This document shows positions 10,920 through 20,947 of a stretch of 64,000 nucleotides of DNA, one piece after another. Numbering within the stretch: the first letter of the stretch is position 1; every line of letters begins with the position of its first letter. The position numbers were made by a program, and so were the translations under genes. Source of the stretch: an uncultured Rhizobiaceae bacterium (GTDB lineage: Bacteria; Pseudomonadota; Alphaproteobacteria; Rhizobiales; Rhizobiaceae); the NCBI GenBank assembly GCA_958296345.1, contig CATQIJ010000001.1, positions 124,001 to 188,000 on the forward strand, given 5' to 3'. Below the pieces are notes generated by a model. The model made no database searches. It was not told the DNA's origin and saw only the letters and a list, made by a program, of their open reading frames with translations.

Positions 10920-12050
10920 TTACCGTGCTTTCTTAGCAGTACGTTTGGTTGTTCGCTTGGCTGGAATGGATGCCGATTTACCTTTGTATAGTTCACTTTC
11001 AAGGTAACGTCCAAGCCCAAAACGTATAACTACGCCAACAGCGGCGGCGGCGGGTACGGCGATTAACATGCCCGTAAAGCCTAACAATGAGCCAAATGCA
11101 AAGAGCGCAAACATTAGCCAAACTGGATGTAGGCCAACTTTTTCTCCTACCAGTTTAGGTTGAAGAATATTTCCTTCCATAAACTGCCCCATGAAGAAGG
11201 TAGCAGCACATAACGCTACAGGTATCCACTCAGGCCAAAACTGAACAAGTGCTACGCCTACAGAAAGTAAAAAACCAATAATAGACCCGACAAATGGAAT
11301 AAACGAAATCAACCCGGCGAATAAGCCAATGAGCAACCCGAAGTTGAGACCAATAACAGTTAGACTTACACCATAAAACAGACCTAAGATAAGACAGACC
11401 GTACCCTGCCCTCTGACAAAGCCAGCGACAGCTGAATTAATATCTGTGAAAACAGTACGAATGGTATCGCGGTGATCATGCGGCAACCAACTATCAATAC
11501 GCTCCACCATGTTATCCCAATCATAAAGCAGGTAGAATGCAACTACAGGGGTTACAATAAGAAGCGAAATCACATCAACTAAGGATTTTCCTGAACTCCA
11601 AATTTTTCCCAGAACTGTGGATACCCAACTGGCACCTTCTTTCATAAGTCCATTTATGTTGTCTTGCAGTGATTGACTATCAACACCAAAACGATCGCGC
11701 AGCCAATCGATATCAGTTGAAGCGATTAATTCCTGCAGTTTTCCCACCAGCTCAGGAAGGCGATCAAGAAAACCTGTTATCTGGTTTGCCAATATTGGAA
11801 CTAGCACCATCAAGAAAATCACAAACAATAAAATAAAGGCAATTAGAATAATAACTGTTGCAAGCATTCGGCTAGTGCCCATGCTCTCTAATTTGTCTGC
11901 AACTGGGTCAAGAAAATAAGCAAGTGCCATTCCAGCGATGAACGGAAGTAATATATCTGAAAAGAGCCACATAAATGCAACGAACGCTGCAAAGATAATA
12001 AGCCAGAAAAAAATCTGCCTTCTCATACGTAATCCAAAACTCTCGTCCAT
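10920..12050 (-). CDS. AI-2E family transporter (PerM-like permease)
   Basis: Inner-membrane protein of the AI-2 exporter/PerM superfamily. It has an N-terminal pair of hydrophobic segments (residues about 10-40 and 60-85), a soluble loop of roughly residues 95-150, then four or five more segments containing the family block GLNFGLLIGLFAGLISFIPF and the loop FMEGNILQPKLVGEKVGLHP. The C-terminus is a basic KRTTKRTAKKAR tail. The ATG at 12050 follows GGGAG at good spacing. Transported substrate is unknown. It leads the perM-hdaA-ppk-ppx transcription unit and is divergent from purM. Confidence 0.88.
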   Translation of the reverse strand: MDESFGLRMRRQIFFWLIIFAAFVAFMWLFSDILLPFIAGMALAYFLDPVADKLESMGTSRMLATVIILIAFILLFVIFLMVLVPILANQITGFLDRLPELVGKLQELIASTDIDWLRDRFGVDSQSLQDNINGLMKEGASWVSTVLGKIWSSGKSLVDVISLLIVTPVVAFYLLYDWDNMVERIDSWLPHDHRDTIRTVFTDINSAVAGFVRGQGTVCLILGLFYGVSLTVIGLNFGLLIGLFAGLISFIPFVGSIIGFLLSVGVALVQFWPEWIPVALCAATFFMGQFMEGNILQPKLVGEKVGLHPVWLMFALFAFGSLLGFTGMLIAVPAAAAVGVVIRFGLGRYLESELYKGKSASIPAKRTTKRTAKKAR

Positions 12051-12065
12051 TGGGCACTCCCTAAA

Positions 12066-12092
12066 GCGAAACTTTTGTGTTAGGTGTTTCGC
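12066..12092. promoter_or_regulatory. Inverted repeat in the perM-purM divergent promoter region
   Basis: GCGAAAC and GTTTCGC form a perfect 7-base inverted repeat with a 13-base centre, between the divergent starts at 12050 and 12157. It could be an operator for either unit or a hairpin in a leader. There is no T-run, and it does not match the E. coli PurR box, which has adjacent half-sites. Confidence 0.3.
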
Positions 12093-12156
12093 AGATTCCC
12101 TAAATCTTTATTGAATCAATATTTATTCTTATCAACTGCGGAGCAACGCGGCAATC

Positions 12157-13233
12157 ATGTCTTCTTCAGATACCCCATCTACTAACGGCTTAAGTTACGC
12201 ACAAGCAGGCGTCGATATCGATGCAGGCAATGCGCTCGTTGAAGCAATTAAACCAGCAGTAAAATCAACGGCACGCGCAGGATCAAACCCAGATATTGGC
12301 GGGTTCGGCGGGTTGTTTGACATGAAGGCTGCTGGTTTTAAAGACCCCGTCTTAGTTGCTGCTAATGATGGCGTGGGAACAAAGCTCAAAATTGCGATTG
12401 AAGCTGGAATTCATGACACCGTAGGCATCGATCTTGTTGCCATGTGCGTAAACGATCTAATTGTTCAGGGTGCAGAGCCGCTATTCTTTCTTGATTATCT
12501 TGCAACAGGCAAGCTTGATGTTTCTGAAGCAACGAAAGTTGTTGAAGGCATCGCAGAAGGCTGCCGTCAATCTGGTGCAGCCCTTATTGGTGGTGAGACG
12601 GCTGAAATGCCTGGAATGTATTCAAATAAAGATTATGATCTTGCAGGTTTTTCTGTTGGTGCTGTCGAGCGTGATGGTATTTTACCGTCAAATGACATTG
12701 CAGAAGGTGATGTTCTTTTAGGTCTTACTTCTTCTGGTGTCCATTCAAATGGTTTTTCGCTAGTTAGAAAAATCATTGAACGCGCTGGCCTTTCTTGGAG
12801 TGATGCTGCTCCCTTTGATAAAGATAAAACTATCGCACAAGCTTTTCTTGAACCAACCCGCATTTACGTAAAGCCAATGCTTGCAGCTATTCGTGAAACG
12901 GTCGGCGTTAAAGCTATGGCGCATATTACAGGTGGCGGTTTTACTGAAAACATTCCGCGTGTTTTACCAAAAGGTATTGGCGCGAAGCTTGATCTATCAC
13001 AAGTATCACCACCAGCAGTCTTTGGCTGGTTGTCTGAAGCAGGCAGTGTTGCTCAATCAGAAATGCTACGAACCTTTAATTGCGGCGTAGGCATGGTAAT
13101 TGTCACATCCCTTGAAAAAGCAAATTCGGTAAAAGCAGTGCTTGAGGCGAACGGTGAAACAGTCGTGACAATGGGTGAGCTAATTGCGGATGATAAAAGC
13201 GAAGTTACTTATGAAGGAAACCTAGCTTGGTAA
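12157..13233 (+). CDS. purM: Phosphoribosylformylglycinamidine cyclo-ligase
   Basis: AIR synthase, step five of de novo purine synthesis: ATP-dependent closure of FGAM to AIR in the cytoplasm. Signatures are [18 protein letters not shown] at the N-terminus, [26 protein letters not shown], the [14 protein letters not shown] block and [17 protein letters not shown]. The full-length 358 residues are intact. Its last codons overlap the purN start by 7 bases, so the two are translationally coupled. The gene is divergent from the AI-2E permease. Confidence 0.97.
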   Translation: MSSSDTPSTNGLSYAQAGVDIDAGNALVEAIKPAVKSTARAGSNPDIGGFGGLFDMKAAGFKDPVLVAANDGVGTKLKIAIEAGIHDTVGIDLVAMCVNDLIVQGAEPLFFLDYLATGKLDVSEATKVVEGIAEGCRQSGAALIGGETAEMPGMYSNKDYDLAGFSVGAVERDGILPSNDIAEGDVLLGLTSSGVHSNGFSLVRKIIERAGLSWSDAAPFDKDKTIAQAFLEPTRIYVKPMLAAIRETVGVKAMAHITGGGFTENIPRVLPKGIGAKLDLSQVSPPAVFGWLSEAGSVAQSEMLRTFNCGVGMVIVTSLEKANSVKAVLEANGETVVTMGELIADDKSEVTYEGNLAW

Positions 13234-13808
13234 ATACCCCACGTAAAAAACTCGCAATCTTAATATCAGGGCGTGGCTCCAACATGGAGGCCATTCTTAA
13301 TTCAACACGACAAGCTGATTATCCTGCGGAAATTTGTTTGGTCATTTCTGATAATAAAGATGCGGCGGGCTTAGATACAGCACGTAATGCTAATATCAAA
13401 GCAAGTGCATTTCAACGCTGTGATTACGAAACCCGCCTAGAACACGAAGCAGCAATTATGAATGCGATCAATTCAGCTTGTGCAGATATTGTATGCCTCG
13501 CTGGCTACATGCGTATCTTATCAGCTGATTTCACAAAAACTTATGAAGGTAAACTGATTAACATTCATCCAAGCCTACTTCCAAAATACAAAGGCTTGGA
13601 GACGCATCAGCGCGCGATTGACGCAGGTAATAAAGAACATGGTTGCACAGTACATTTTGTAAACTCAGAAATGGACGGTGGTGAAATTATTGCACAAGCT
13701 AAAGTGCCTATCCTTAAAACTGATACGGCAGATACGCTTTCTGCTCGTGTTTTAGTCGAAGAACATAAACTCTATTCAAAAGTAATCGCTGATCTTGCAA
13801 AATTTTGA
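13227..13808 (+). CDS. purN: Phosphoribosylglycinamide formyltransferase
   Basis: GAR transformylase, step three of purine synthesis, using 10-formyltetrahydrofolate. It opens with [16 protein letters not shown] (phosphate-binding loop). The catalytic part has [23 protein letters not shown] with the catalytic Asn-His, and [17 protein letters not shown] with the catalytic Asp. 193 residues, a standard length. The start is a TTG inside the last codons of purM (13227); no ATG or GTG lies closer to the conserved domain. Confidence 0.96.
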   Translation: MVNTPRKKLAILISGRGSNMEAILNSTRQADYPAEICLVISDNKDAAGLDTARNANIKASAFQRCDYETRLEHEAAIMNAINSACADIVCLAGYMRILSADFTKTYEGKLINIHPSLLPKYKGLETHQRAIDAGNKEHGCTVHFVNSEMDGGEIIAQAKVPILKTDTADTLSARVLVEEHKLYSKVIADLAKF

Positions 13809-13851
13809 GCAAGCCGTAATACTTAAAACAAGATAACGGAGTATTTGAATT

Positions 13852-14271
13852 ATGAAGAAATTTCTGGCTGTAGTAATTCTCGCTACTTCGATTGTGCCAA
13901 TTCAAGTTGGTACTTCGAATGCATTCTTTGGCAAAGAAAAATTTCCTCTCTGCACTTCAGACAAAGTTCTTAAAAGAATTGCAAAACGTTTTAATCAGGC
14001 AGAAAAAATTTACTGGGAAGTTCGCGGTCTTGTTTTAGAGACCGTTACTAATCCGCATTTACATAATGGCAATGCTTTTCCAGAATCTCCAATCAATCGA
14101 CGCTATTGCCATGGCGATGCTGTATTTGAAAATGGCAAGAAACGCCGTATTCATTATCTTATTGAACAAGGTGCAGGCTTTGCCGGCTACACATGGAATG
14201 TTGAATATTGCATTCACGGTCTTGACCCGTGGAAGTATCACGATGGTAGATGCCGAGTATTAAGCCTATAG
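13852..14271 (+). CDS. Exported hypothetical protein, cysteine-containing
   Basis: I do not recognise a named family. The 139-residue protein starts with a clear signal peptide (MKKFLAVVILATSIVPIQV, likely cut after SNA near residue 24). The mature part has regularly spaced cysteines in KFPLCTSD, RRYCHGDAVFENGK, EYCIHGLDPW and GRCRVLSL, which fits one or two disulfides in the periplasm. Sequence FPESPINRRYCHGDA suggests a compact beta domain. A GGAG site sits 9 bases before the ATG. It follows purN by 43 bases and meets the GH25 gene tail to tail with a 2-base gap. Confidence 0.7.
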   Translation: MKKFLAVVILATSIVPIQVGTSNAFFGKEKFPLCTSDKVLKRIAKRFNQAEKIYWEVRGLVLETVTNPHLHNGNAFPESPINRRYCHGDAVFENGKKRRIHYLIEQGAGFAGYTWNVEYCIHGLDPWKYHDGRCRVLSL

Positions 14272-14273
14272 AC

Positions 14274-15521
14274 TTATAGAGCGCCTGAAAGATACTGCAG
14301 TTGCATTGTTAAATCTTCTGCATGTTCAGATTTTGGAATAACCACGTCGTATTCTGGCTCATAATCAGTTGTTGTGATGCCGTAGCTTGGCTCATCATCA
14401 CGTTCGCGCGCCTCAGGTATCACAGCAGCAGCTATAACCGTTTCTCGAATACGCGCTGTTGGCAATGCGATTTCATCAAGCGTGATACTTGCAAGCTGGA
14501 ATCTGGCTTCTTTACTAAGAACGATATCTTCTTCACTCTTTTCAACGACAGGCGCCACGATTGATACAGTCACAACTTCCTTAGAAACAACTTTCGTTTC
14601 TGGTTTGTCGGTGCTGACCATCAAGATGTTTGGATCGCTTATGATTTCCAGTTTTTTCTCAGGCACCAATCCGTCAAAAGGCCATGCTTTATCAAATTCA
14701 GCAATTGTCAGTGTTGAGACATTCACATCAATATTAGATTCTGTTCCCGGCACACGATATAGACAGCGTCTTTTGTTGCAATTTGGGTGCGCTGAAAACT
14801 GCCATAAGGCATATGTGTCCCAATTCCCCATTGGAAATGCGCCTCTAACGTCGCCTTTAAAGCGGGCATACCAAAGCTGCATACGTGATAAAATAGGAAA
14901 TTCTGCACGCCTAGCTGCAATTCGTTGAGCTGTATTATGATTAGTATAGAGAACAGGGTATCTGCCTATGCGCGCATAAATTTGTTTTGCAAAAATCTCT
15001 GCATCTTTGAATGAAATCCATTTTTTTGGATCATCATGCTCAATGTCTAAGGCAATCAATTCGTCTTTTTCGGGTTTTGCGAAACTCAGAAAATGATTTG
15101 CCTGTGCAATCGGATTACCCGGGCGACCCAAGTGATAAGCACCCCACTTTAAACCAAGCGCCTTCGCAAGTGTTTTGCGCGTGTGGTAAAGCTGCCGCTT
15201 CATAAAATAGTTTTGAAACGATTTTTTACAGATTTTTTGTTCAGTTGCATTGCCTGCACATGACCATGGTGATTGCAGACCGTCGCTTGATTTTCCAATG
15301 AATGCACGAACTCGCTTATCCGTGACCATCTTTTGCCAGTCGATTGGATTTTTTTCATAAGCATCAATAACAAGTGCTTTTTGTCTGTCGCGCCATGGAT
15401 AGTTGAAATCAGATGCTACTGCGAAAGGCGTTAAGCCATAAATTATGACAAATGCCAGCGCAAGCTTAATGAAAGCTGCGCAGATTTGTGATTTTATGTT
15501 GTTACTCTCAGCTAAATACAT
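14274..15521 (-). CDS. GH25-family muramidase (lysozyme-like), exported
   Basis: Glycoside hydrolase family 25, predicted to cleave N-acetylmuramic acid beta-1,4 linkages in peptidoglycan. After a signal segment (AFIKLALAFVIIYGLTPF, cleavage near AVA) come KALVIDAYE, the GLKWGAYHLGRPGNP block, the catalytic acidic pair in LIALDIEHDD, the RIGRYPVLYTNHNT strand and YALWQFSAHPNC. A C-terminal extension of about 120 residues after the catalytic domain is rich in acidic and Val residues and unlike the core. The ATG at 15521 is preferred over an upstream TTG because GGGAGG lies just before it. It may serve envelope remodelling. Confidence 0.8.
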   Translation of the reverse strand: MYLAESNNIKSQICAAFIKLALAFVIIYGLTPFAVASDFNYPWRDRQKALVIDAYEKNPIDWQKMVTDKRVRAFIGKSSDGLQSPWSCAGNATEQKICKKSFQNYFMKRQLYHTRKTLAKALGLKWGAYHLGRPGNPIAQANHFLSFAKPEKDELIALDIEHDDPKKWISFKDAEIFAKQIYARIGRYPVLYTNHNTAQRIAARRAEFPILSRMQLWYARFKGDVRGAFPMGNWDTYALWQFSAHPNCNKRRCLYRVPGTESNIDVNVSTLTIAEFDKAWPFDGLVPEKKLEIISDPNILMVSTDKPETKVVSKEVVTVSIVAPVVEKSEEDIVLSKEARFQLASITLDEIALPTARIRETVIAAAVIPEARERDDEPSYGITTTDYEPEYDVVIPKSEHAEDLTMQLQYLSGAL

Positions 15522-15754
15522 TTGTTGCTTGCCTCCCGGCGATACGCGCAACCCTACTAAGTTAGGGATTCAGTGTATTTCTCAATCCTAAGCACTTATG
15601 GTTAACGAATGGTAACAAGCTTACCAAACGGAAACAGTATATTAGTGTCGATTATTGGCTCTTTAATCAATCAAGTAAGACTGAATTATGTCGCTTTGAA
15701 AGCAAAGCAAGTGAATAATACTTAGTGTTTTATGCCAAATTCTTCCAATTTAAC

Positions 15755-16408
15755 CTAGAATTTGACGCCTAAGCCAATGTTTACTGAATCTTCTTTAAAG
15801 TCGATCTCATTGCTTGCGCCGCCACCGGTTCCGAAAGTTTCAGACCTATAATCAGAAAATCCATATTCAATCCGAGCAGTAACACCGTCTAATATTTGCC
15901 GCTCTAAGCCTGCGCCCAGATTATAGCCGGTTAAAGTTTGGCTATCACTACCAGTAATCGTTCTTGCTTCAACACCCGTTACGGCAAGACCAGCAAAACT
16001 GTAGATAAAAGAATTTTCGAAAGCATAACCTAACCTACCGCGTATAGACGCATCCCATTCTTGCTCGACTGTTGTGCCACCTACACTGGCTTCGGCATTT
16101 GCAACCCCCCCCTAATTCAAGACCTGTACGACCTGATTATCAAACTCGAAGTTATAACCTGTATAGCCTCCGAATTTAAAATCTTCATCTTCAGCAGCAC
16201 CCAGTGTACTTACATTGGCATCAAACCAACTGTAACCACCATAAATACCAGCATAAAACCCACCCCACTGGCTCGTATCAATAACAGGATCAGAGGCAAC
16301 AGGCGCTTGTGGCTCTTGCGACACTGCATCTGCAGCGAAGGCTGGTAATGTAATAATTGAGGCAATTAGGCTTAGACCGAGGACATGAATAGCTTTGCTT
16401 TTAGTCAT
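15755..16408 (-). CDS. Outer-membrane beta-barrel protein (Omp25/Omp31-like), frame broken at a G8/C8 tract
   Basis: Signal peptide MTKSKAIHVLGLSLIASII, cut near AFA, then a linker rich in Pro/Ala and the barrel opening WGGFYAGIYGGYSW. Alternating beta strands follow (KFGGYTGYNFEFDNQ, IRGRLGYAFENSFIYSFAG, YNLGAGLERQILDGVTARIE) and the protein ends in VNIGLGVKF, the terminal Phe signature of outer-membrane barrels. About 217 residues, the size of brucellar Omp25/31 proteins. The frame is lost at eight consecutive C on the plus strand (16105-16112) plus one compensating base nearby. Function is structural or porin-like; ligand unknown. Confidence 0.82.
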
Positions 16409-16599
16409 AACTTTCTCCTAAATTTGCAGGTGAAATTTAAGATGCAATTCAAATGCGGCGGGTTGTGACTCGAAGGATGGTAATTTCGTGACTCTTTAAA
16501 GGCAGTTTTTATAAATTGCCCCTTAAAATCAATTGCCCTATTCCCTATATATCGTCAAACGGATATTTCTACCCATTCTCACTAACCAAAACTTTATTC

Positions 16600-17538
16600 A
16601 TGCTCGCTTATTTCCTTTTAGTTGTCGGCCTAGTTATCCTTGTAATAGGAGGTGATATTCTTGTGCGCGGTGCTGTTTCAGTTGCAGAACGCTTTTCAAT
16701 ATCACCCTTAATTATTGGGCTAACAATTGTATCTTTGGGCACATCAGCGCCAGAGCTATTTATCTCTGTGCAAGCAGCACTTGCAGGATCTGGCGGCCTT
16801 GCGGTTGGTAACGTGGTTGGCTCCAACATTGCCAATGTTTTACTGGTATTGGGTTTACCTGCATTAATCGCTTCTCAATGTGTAAAAGAGGATGGTATAG
16901 GGCGAAACATTTTTGTGATGCTTGGCTTCACTGTTGTTTTCATGGGGATGTTAGCAACAGGTTCTATGGGGCTTCCTTACGGTGTTATCCTTTTTGCACT
17001 TCTATTACTTTTCCTTTGGGACCAGTATAAAAGCTCACTTAAATCAAAAGAAGTGCCTGATTACCACGATGAAATTGGTGAAGGCCCATCATCACCAAAA
17101 ATTGCAATCCTGTTTTTATTGATTGGCATTGTTATGTTGCCACTAGGCGCGCAGTTGACCGTTGATAATGCCCAGAAAATTGCACATGACTGGGGCTTAT
17201 CAGATGAAATCATTGGCCTAACTGTTGTAGCGATTGGTACATCACTGCCTGAGCTAGCAGCCTCTATAATGGCGGTTATTAGAGGAAACTCTAACTTAGC
17301 GATTGGTAATGTGGTTGGCTCTAATATTTTCAACATTGCAGCAATCATGGGTATTACACTTATCATTGCACCAATACCTGTTGGCGAGCATATTATTCAT
17401 TTGGATATGTGGGTCATGTTCGGCGTATCCTTGCTGCTCGGCATGATTGCCTACTTCATGGATGCAATTACTCGCTGGATGGGGCTTGTTATGTTAGGCT
17501 TGTACACCAGTTATATTGCATTGGCATTTATGAATTAA
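16600..17538 (+). CDS. Calcium/sodium antiporter of the CaCA family (YrbG-like)
   Basis: Inner-membrane cation exchanger with ten predicted membrane segments in two inverted halves. Each half carries an alpha repeat with the ion-coordinating Glu: GTSAPELFISVQA then GNVVGSNIANVLLVLG in the first, GTSLPELAASIMAV then GNVVGSNIFNIAAIMG in the second. A central hydrophilic linker (about residues 150-175, KSSLKSKEVPDYHDE) joins them. I chose the ATG at 16600; an upstream in-frame ATG at 16516 would add 28 residues with no conservation I know. 312 residues, standard. It is followed closely by the SDR gene. Confidence 0.9.
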   Translation: MLAYFLLVVGLVILVIGGDILVRGAVSVAERFSISPLIIGLTIVSLGTSAPELFISVQAALAGSGGLAVGNVVGSNIANVLLVLGLPALIASQCVKEDGIGRNIFVMLGFTVVFMGMLATGSMGLPYGVILFALLLLFLWDQYKSSLKSKEVPDYHDEIGEGPSSPKIAILFLLIGIVMLPLGAQLTVDNAQKIAHDWGLSDEIIGLTVVAIGTSLPELAASIMAVIRGNSNLAIGNVVGSNIFNIAAIMGITLIIAPIPVGEHIIHLDMWVMFGVSLLLGMIAYFMDAITRWMGLVMLGLYTSYIALAFMN

Positions 17539-17578
17539 GGGCATATCAAAAGCCCCAAATAGAGTGGGTAAACCTTAT

Positions 17579-18325
17579 ATGAAGACAGCATTGGTAACAG
17601 GCGGCGCAAAACGAATTGGCGCTGCAATTGTTAAAGACCTCGCCAAGAACGGATTTAATGTTGCAATTCATTCTATATCTTCAAATGAAGCAGCGGATAG
17701 CTTGTGTGAGTTAGCACTAGGGCAAGGCGTTAAGGCATGTTCTATTTCAGGTGACCTAACAGATGGAAAATCTACAAGACGCATTTTTACGAGCGCCGCA
17801 AAAGCGCTGGGACCAATTAACTTGCTCATCAATAATGCATCCATATTTTTAGATGACAGTGCAAATGAATTTGATGAACAAACATGGGACAGTCATTTTG
17901 CGATACATCTAAAAGCACCTGCCATTCTGGCTGGAGAAATGATGAAGCAATCACTGAGCAGTGGCTTAATAGTCAATATGATTGATCAACGCGTAAAGCG
18001 GTTAAATCCTAACTTCTTTTCATATACTTTATCAAAATCTGCATTGTGGATAGCTACTCAAACCATGGCCCAAAGCTTTGCGCCACATGTTCGAGTGAAT
18101 GCAATCGGCCCTGGCCCTACCTTGCAAAACGAGCGCCAGACTAAACAAGATTTTGATCAGCAGTTACAAAACATACCATTAAAACACGGCCCCGATTTAG
18201 AAGAATTTGGACGCACTATACGCTATCTATACGACACACCATCCATTACAGGACAAATAATTGCCTTGGATGGAGGCCAGCATTTGGCGTGGGAAACACC
18301 AGATGTTTTGGGGATTAAAGAGTAA
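17579..18325 (+). CDS. Short-chain dehydrogenase/reductase upstream of uvrC
   Basis: Rossmann-fold NAD(P)-dependent oxidoreductase. ALVTGGAKRIGAAIV is the dinucleotide-binding motif; the Arg after it suggests NADPH. LLINNASIF is the NNA structural motif, and SYTLSKSAL holds the catalytic Tyr and Lys. The end ITGQIIALDGGQHLAW is the usual SDR C-terminal strand. The overall pattern resembles pteridine or dihydromonapterin reductases (FolM-like), which is a tentative substrate guess. The ATG at 17579 was chosen; a GTG at 17564 is also in frame. In rhizobia an SDR gene sits in this position before uvrC. Confidence 0.85.
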   Translation: MKTALVTGGAKRIGAAIVKDLAKNGFNVAIHSISSNEAADSLCELALGQGVKACSISGDLTDGKSTRRIFTSAAKALGPINLLINNASIFLDDSANEFDEQTWDSHFAIHLKAPAILAGEMMKQSLSSGLIVNMIDQRVKRLNPNFFSYTLSKSALWIATQTMAQSFAPHVRVNAIGPGPTLQNERQTKQDFDQQLQNIPLKHGPDLEEFGRTIRYLYDTPSITGQIIALDGGQHLAWETPDVLGIKE

Positions 18326-18364
18326 CCCCTCGAAATTCACTCTCGAATCCACCATATTAAAACC

Positions 18365-20320
18365 ATGAGCGACCAACCTGTAAAAAAAATCAAACTGGCT
18401 TCCATGACCGGCGATGCTGCTGAGATCGTGTGGGAAGAGTCTGTTGGTGATTTAACAGGTAAGCCAGGCGTTGAGATTATTGGTGAATTCGTCAAGCACC
18501 TGCCTAATGCGCCGGGATGTTATCGTATGTTCGATGCGGAAGGCGAAGTGCTTTATGTTGGCAAAGCCAAGTCTTTAAAAAAGCGCGTGGCTTCATACGC
18601 AAAGATGGGTGGACATACAAACCGTATTGCGCGGATGATCCGTGAGACGGTGAATATGGAGTTTGTTACCACCCACACGGAGATGGAAGCGCTTTTACTA
18701 GAAGCTAACCTCATTAAGCGACTTCGCCCAAAATTCAATGTGCTATTGCGAGATGATAAGAGCTTCCCCTACATTGTAATTACGGATGAGCATGATTCAC
18801 CGGGGCTTTTTAACATCGCGGGGCTCGCAATAAAAAGCGAACTTACTATGGTCCGTTTGCCTCTGCTGGTGCTGTAAACCGAACGATCAACGCCATGCAA
18901 CGTGCGTTCCTCATACGCACTTGTACGGATAGTGTTTTTGATGGTCGTTCGCGCCCGTGTCTTCTACACCAAATCAAGCGCTGTTCAGGGCCTTGTACGG
19001 GTGAAGTGAACGAAGAGGAATATGCAAAACTTGTTAAAGAAGCAAAGGATTTTCTTTCTGGTAAAAGCACGGACATGCAAAAGGTGCTTGCCAAACAAAT
19101 GGAAGCAGCTTCCGTTGATTTAGATTTTGAGCGTGCGGCGATTTATCGTGACCGCCTTTCCACGCTTTCTCATGTGCAATCTCATCAGGGTATTAATCCG
19201 CAATCTGTTACCGAAGCTGATGTTTTTGCAGTTTATCAATCTGGTGGCATGATCTGTATCCAAGTATTTTTCTTTCGTACGGGACAAAACTGGGGCAATC
19301 GTGCCTATTTCCCGCGTGCGGATAAAACGATTGAACCAAGTGAAGTTTTAGGTGCATTCTTAGGACAATTCTACGATGATCGCCCCTGCCCGCGTCATAT
19401 CTTGCTGTCACATGACACAGGTGAAATAGACCTTCTAGCAGAAGCATTCAGCACCAAATCAGATTACAAAGTGCATGTCAGCGTTCCCCAGCGCGGTGAA
19501 AAACGTGAATTGGTTGAACATGTAGGAACGAATGCGCGTGAAGCACTTGAACGCAAATTAGCAGAAACTTCTACCCAAGCAAAACTGATGAAGGGCTTGC
19601 AAGAAGCCTTTGGACTTGAGAAAACGCCTAACAGAATTGAGGTGTTTGATAATTCGCATATTCAAGGAACGAATGCAGTTGGTGGGATGATTGTTGCTGG
19701 ACCAGATGGGTTTGCCAAAAATCAATATCGCAAATTCAATATCAAATCAGAAGACTTAGTGCCGAGTGATGATTATGGCATGATGCGCGAGGTTATGCAA
19801 CGCAGGTTCTCTCGGCTTGTTAAAGAATATGGAATGCCTGAAGAACAAACGATTGAAGATGGTGAAATTGGCATTTGGCCAGATTTACTTCTGATTGATG
19901 GGGGGCTTGGGCAGTTGAACGTCGTCTACGACACTATGAAAGAAATGGGATTAGAAAAAGCTGTAACGATGGTTGGTATAGCCAAAGGCCCAGAAACGCG
20001 ATGCTGGGCTTGAGAAATTCTTCGTCAAAGGCCAAAAATCCTTCATGTTACCTGAGCGCGACCCAGTGCTCTATTTTGTGCAGCGCTTACGCGATGAGGC
20101 GCACAGATTTGCTATTGGTTCACACCGCGCAAGACGCAAAAAAGAAATGATAACAAATCCATTAGATGAGGTTGCTGGAGTTGGCCCGGGACGCAAGCGA
20201 GCACTTCTTCATCGCTTTGGAACAGCCAAAGCCGTGTCTCGTGCTGCATTAAGTGATTTAAAATCAGTTGACGGCATTTCCGAACAAATGGCACAAGCTA
20301 TTTACGATCATTTTCACTAA
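18365..20320 (+). CDS. uvrC: Excinuclease ABC subunit C, two compensating frameshifts
   Basis: Makes the dual incision in nucleotide excision repair after UvrAB loading. The GIY-YIG nuclease domain holds [10 protein letters not shown] and [17 protein letters not shown]; Cys-containing [15 protein letters not shown] follows; the UVR helix pair is [14 protein letters not shown]; the RNase H-like C-terminal nuclease has [19 protein letters not shown] and [11 protein letters not shown]; the helix-hairpin-helix tail is [18 protein letters not shown]. One base is missing in a T-run near 18810 and one A is extra near 20000. Correcting both gives 651 residues. A 39-base gap follows the SDR gene. Confidence 0.95.
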
Positions 20321-20335
20321 GAAGATTCTTACTGC

Positions 20336-20944
20336 ATGACTAAGCCCCTAAAAGACAAACCAGCGCTTTTATATAGCATTCCTAATATTTTGACTTACGC
20401 TAGAATTGTGGCAGTGCCGCTTGTTGTTTTATGCTTTTTTATTGAAGGTAAACTACAATCTTCTGATACGGCTCGTTGGTGGGCGGTCGGTATATTCATA
20501 ATTGCCAGTTTGACGGATTTTCTGGACGGCTATCTTGCTCGCATTTGGCAACAAACATCAAACATAGGAAAAATGCTTGATCCCATTGCTGATAAGCTTC
20601 TGGTTTCTACTTGCTTGCTTCTGTTAGCCGCAGATACAGATGCAACCATTCGTGGCTGGTCATTGTGGGCAACTATTATTATCTTATGCCGTGAAATATT
20701 GGTTTCAGGCCTTCGTGAATATCTAGCAGAACTAAAAGTTAGCGTACCTGTCACACAACTTGCCAAGTGGAAAACAACCGTACAGATGATCGCGATAGCA
20801 TTCTTGCTTGCTGGCTCTGCCGGCGATAAAATTTTTGAATACACAACACAAACAGGGATAGTCTTGCTATGGGGTGCTGCAATCCTTACACTTTATACAG
20901 GCTATGATTATTTCCGCGCTGGCTTGCGCCATATTATTGAGTAA
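20336..20944 (+). CDS. pgsA: CDP-diacylglycerol-glycerol-3-phosphate 3-phosphatidyltransferase
   Basis: Inner-membrane CDP-alcohol phosphatidyltransferase making phosphatidylglycerophosphate, the committed step to phosphatidylglycerol and cardiolipin. The catalytic motif DG-x2-AR-x8-G-x3-D-x3-D is complete: DGYLAR, then GKMLDPIADK. N-terminal IPNILTYARIVAVPLVVL is the substrate-side first membrane helix. About five or six membrane segments, 202 residues. It starts 15 bases after uvrC and is followed 3 bases later by moaD, so the three are probably co-transcribed. Confidence 0.95.
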   Translation: MTKPLKDKPALLYSIPNILTYARIVAVPLVVLCFFIEGKLQSSDTARWWAVGIFIIASLTDFLDGYLARIWQQTSNIGKMLDPIADKLLVSTCLLLLAADTDATIRGWSLWATIIILCREILVSGLREYLAELKVSVPVTQLAKWKTTVQMIAIAFLLAGSAGDKIFEYTTQTGIVLLWGAAILTLYTGYDYFRAGLRHIIE

Positions 20945-20947
20945 GAC

